The notes below the pieces were generated by a model. The model was not told the origin of the DNA, made no database searches, and worked only from the letters and a program-made list of their open reading frames with translations. From the NCBI GenBank assembly GCA_022605955.1, contig JAKCOZ010000001.1:95946211-96010210 (forward strand): DNA of 64,000 bases, given 5' to 3'. Positions 61,701-64,000 of this stretch are shown piece after piece. Within the stretch, counting starts at the first letter, position 1. Every line of letters begins with the position of its first letter. Position numbers and translations under genes: made by a program. Origin of the DNA: Rallus limicola (lineage: Eukaryota > Chordata > Aves > Gruiformes > Rallidae).

Positions 61701-62708
61701 CTGTAGAGATCAAGTTTCAGATTTCAATCACAAATATTTTTGTCATAGCTGAATATTTTTTAATATCTATACATATAATTATCGCAACAGTTGTGACTTT
61801 ATTCAAAAACCTGGATGTGTTGAGATAAGCTAATAATGTCATCTTTTTTCCCCTTTCACAGTTCCATGCCACCTGAGTCTGTGTCATATGCGCAGTAGTA
61901 AGACCTGTAGTGTAACAGGAGCAGATCTGTAAACGAAAAAGCTTGGCACCAAGAACCTGATACCCACACAGTATGTGATTTTGGTAGAGCCATTTTAAGC
62001 TAGACCTAGTGTGCCCCCATACTTTGAATGTCCACAGGCAGCTGGAACATATTAGAGTTTCTCCTGAAACACATTTTGATTTAATTCCTTCTGAAAGGAG
62101 CAAAGGTCCCATTCCCTAATATCCCTCCATAACGGGAGCCAAAGGATAACAACAAGGGATAATCAAGATATTCACTTTTGAAAAGCAGCTCACTCCTGAT
62201 CTACACTAATATGCTGAAGTAGAGGCACACTTTCACTCCTCAAGTTTTTGCCTCAGATGACAGGCTGGCTTTCTACACCTGACTTGGAATAAAGCCAACC
62301 AGGTAAGATTTCTGAGTGCCAGCATTACCATTTCTACCAGTGTTTACATTGCAGGACTGCATTCAAATGAAAGAAAGGAAAAAAAAAAAGGAAATAATTT
62401 CATTAAAAATAAAGAGTAAGAATGACCTTATAGAAATTTGGAGAAGACCAGAAGGAAGCAACTACTTATACTTCATTGATTTTTAGGACTGAACTCCACT
62501 GACCACAGCGTTCAGCAAAGACTGAGTTTCGTTCACATTCACTTAGTAAAGTATCTCATATTCTCAAACATTTTATTTTTGAGTCTGTCCTTCACAGTGA
62601 ACAGCAGAGGACAGCAATTGCATCACTTTCTACTGTAACCTCATGTCTAGCACACGACCAGCATAATCAGATCATTGCTGATCCTGGAGAGACATTTAAA
62701 AAAAAAGA

Positions 62709-62735
62709 CCAAACCAAACCAAAACAAAACAAAAA
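62709..62735. repeat. (CCAAA)n/(CAAAA)n low-complexity run
   Basis: Three CCAAA-type units pass into CAAAA units. It is simple low-complexity sequence. Confidence 0.85.
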
Positions 62736-64000
62736 GGCCCTTCCAATAGTTCAAATGTGAAATAAAAATTTCAGATAGTTTAATATCGAAAGAGGTTGTA
62801 GGGCTTAAGTTTTTGGTCTCCTTAAATAATGGTTACAACACATTTGAGGAAAGGAATTTAAATATAAACAAATAGAAACTGCTATAACCTAAACTAAAAA
62901 TACTTTACTGGAAAAAGCTGTCACCATTATCACATTCTTAACTCCAGCTGCACTTACAAGGCTTCAGAATCAAAATCTTGGCTAGGATTCTAATGTAACT
63001 TGGAAAAAGTGCAAAGTATTAAACATGAGGCCAGGCAGTGGGGCTCTGAGAGCGTGATACTGTCTAACCCAGGCATTATATTGCTGAAAGTGAAGCAATC
63101 CTATTTCCCGTGCTTTGCATACTATTACCCTTCCTCCGCAGGTCATCACTCAATGCATCACTGCTTCCATTAGAAACGTCCTCGCTCTGATTTCTAACAC
63201 TGAAATATTACTTTTATTGCACTGTTTAAAGAATTCTAAACCATTTGATTCCATGCTCTATGACTGCTAAAACTTATTTAAAAATTCAGTTCTTAAACAA
63301 AAACAATTCTAACGGGATCTGGTAAACAAAACAAGTAAGCAGTGTGCCTAACACATCACATGGGAGATGCCACAGGAATTAGCTTCTGTTGAGTTAGTTC
63401 ATGTCCCCAAAGAGCTGTATTTGAGCTTTTTGAAGCTGCTCACTCAGAGGGATTATCTCATTCAATCTGCTTTAATCACAACTAAATGCTTTCAATTGGT
63501 ATATACTGGGACAGAATTAGAGAATCAGAAGCTCCCAAAATCCATCTGATGGGCTTAGGGTGGGGGGATAGAAAAGAAAAAAATGAAACATTGTAGAAGT
63601 AAAAATAAAAAAAACATTTTATTTTTGATACTCCACATCGAAGCTTACAAGTTTGATTCACTGCATGGTAATGGAGTTATGCCAGAATAAATCTAAGAAT
63701 ATTTAGTAGGACATAGGTAAAGCAAGTGATACAGCCTTTGGGGCTGGAATGCAATATGCTTCATAAATATTCACCGTGGGCCTAACAGCCCACTATTATC
63801 TTCCTACTTCAAAAGCCTCCTCTCAACAGAAAAATTCAAGAAGGCCATTAGCGAAGAGAGATGTAATTGTGATTATATGTACGACAGAAGATGCGAATGC
63901 TGCCATTACCAAATTTGCCAGATGAAAGTTCAGTGGGAACACAATGGAAACTGCAATGCAGTGTTTTCCTAGAAAACCTGCTGGGCAATACCAGCAGCAG

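Larger units (their letters stand above)
56361..64000. other. Unique AT-rich non-coding sequence to the window end
   Basis: No gene was recognised. The longest frame (61,717-62,112, -, 131 codons) has no known domain. A (CCAAA)n/(CAAAA)n run lies at 62,709-62,735, and short A runs occur near 57,190, 60,315 and 62,380. A weak minus-strand exon candidate at 61,598-61,700 is listed separately. No transposon was recognised in this stretch. Confidence 0.55.

Noticed and set aside
61717..62112. Minus-strand frame of 131 codons
   Set aside because: No domain that I recognise, mixed composition, no supporting start or splice context; treated as chance.
1..64000. tRNA, rRNA, snRNA, known microRNA genes, CRISPR arrays, operons
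   Set aside because: No T-arm or box patterns, no recognised mature microRNA sequences, and no spaced direct-repeat arrays. The DNA looks eukaryotic, so prokaryotic features are not expected. A rare or diverged RNA gene could still have been missed by eye.
1..64000. A novel multi-gene system
   Set aside because: No cluster of related or co-oriented genes exists here. The window is repeat-bearing non-coding bird DNA with possible regulatory blocks.

Overview
The window looks like non-coding DNA from a bird nuclear genome. It is AT-rich with no bacterial-style gene packing, and every open reading frame is short (the longest is 181 codons). The repeats point to a bird: a 5'-truncated CR1 LINE whose 3' end is of avian type, older CR1 relics, and a complete solo LTR of the kind that begins TGTC(C/G)TGGTTTCA and is common in avian (especially neoavian) genomes. 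I cannot name the species, chromosome or neighbouring genes. The stretch is either intergenic (gene-desert-like) or inside a very large intron. I found no protein-coding gene, tRNA, rRNA, snRNA or recognisable microRNA that I can support.

Layout. 1-16.5 kb is unique AT-rich sequence with two 21-base T tracts, a TA/CA/GT microsatellite (about 12.0 kb) and a probable MIR-type SINE relic (about 12.2 kb). 16.5-19 kb holds two stretches dense in homeodomain-type motifs that resemble vertebrate conserved non-coding elements. 21.7 and 24.3 kb carry two old CR1 3' ends on the + strand, with a 30-base A tract between them at 23.88 kb. 28-32 kb has a (CA)15 microsatellite, more candidate conserved elements and a possible unrecognised exon at 31.8 kb. 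34.7-37.1 kb is the mobile-element cluster: A-rich low-complexity DNA, a CR1 copy on the - strand (34.92-about 35.69 kb), then a solo LTR on the - strand (36,493-37,080) flanked by a perfect 5-bp TATAG duplication. 37-56 kb is again mostly unique, with further candidate conserved elements at 40.8, 45.0 and 50.9 kb, two more TA/CA-type microsatellites and a GATATC-rich palindromic array at 55.56 kb. At 56.1-56.4 kb an isolated CpG-rich, motif-rich patch with a CTCF-like match stands out from its AT-rich surroundings. 56.4-64 kb is unique sequence with one weak minus-strand exon candidate.

Function. No genes here can be seen to work together. If the region has a function it is most likely regulatory: clusters of homeobox, E-box and TCF-type motifs in otherwise quiet DNA are typical of long-range enhancers near developmental genes. 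That is inference from sequence appearance, because no alignment could be run. The firmest calls are the solo LTR with its target-site duplication, the CR1 copies and the simple repeats. I saw no evidence of a new defence, mobile or enzymatic system.
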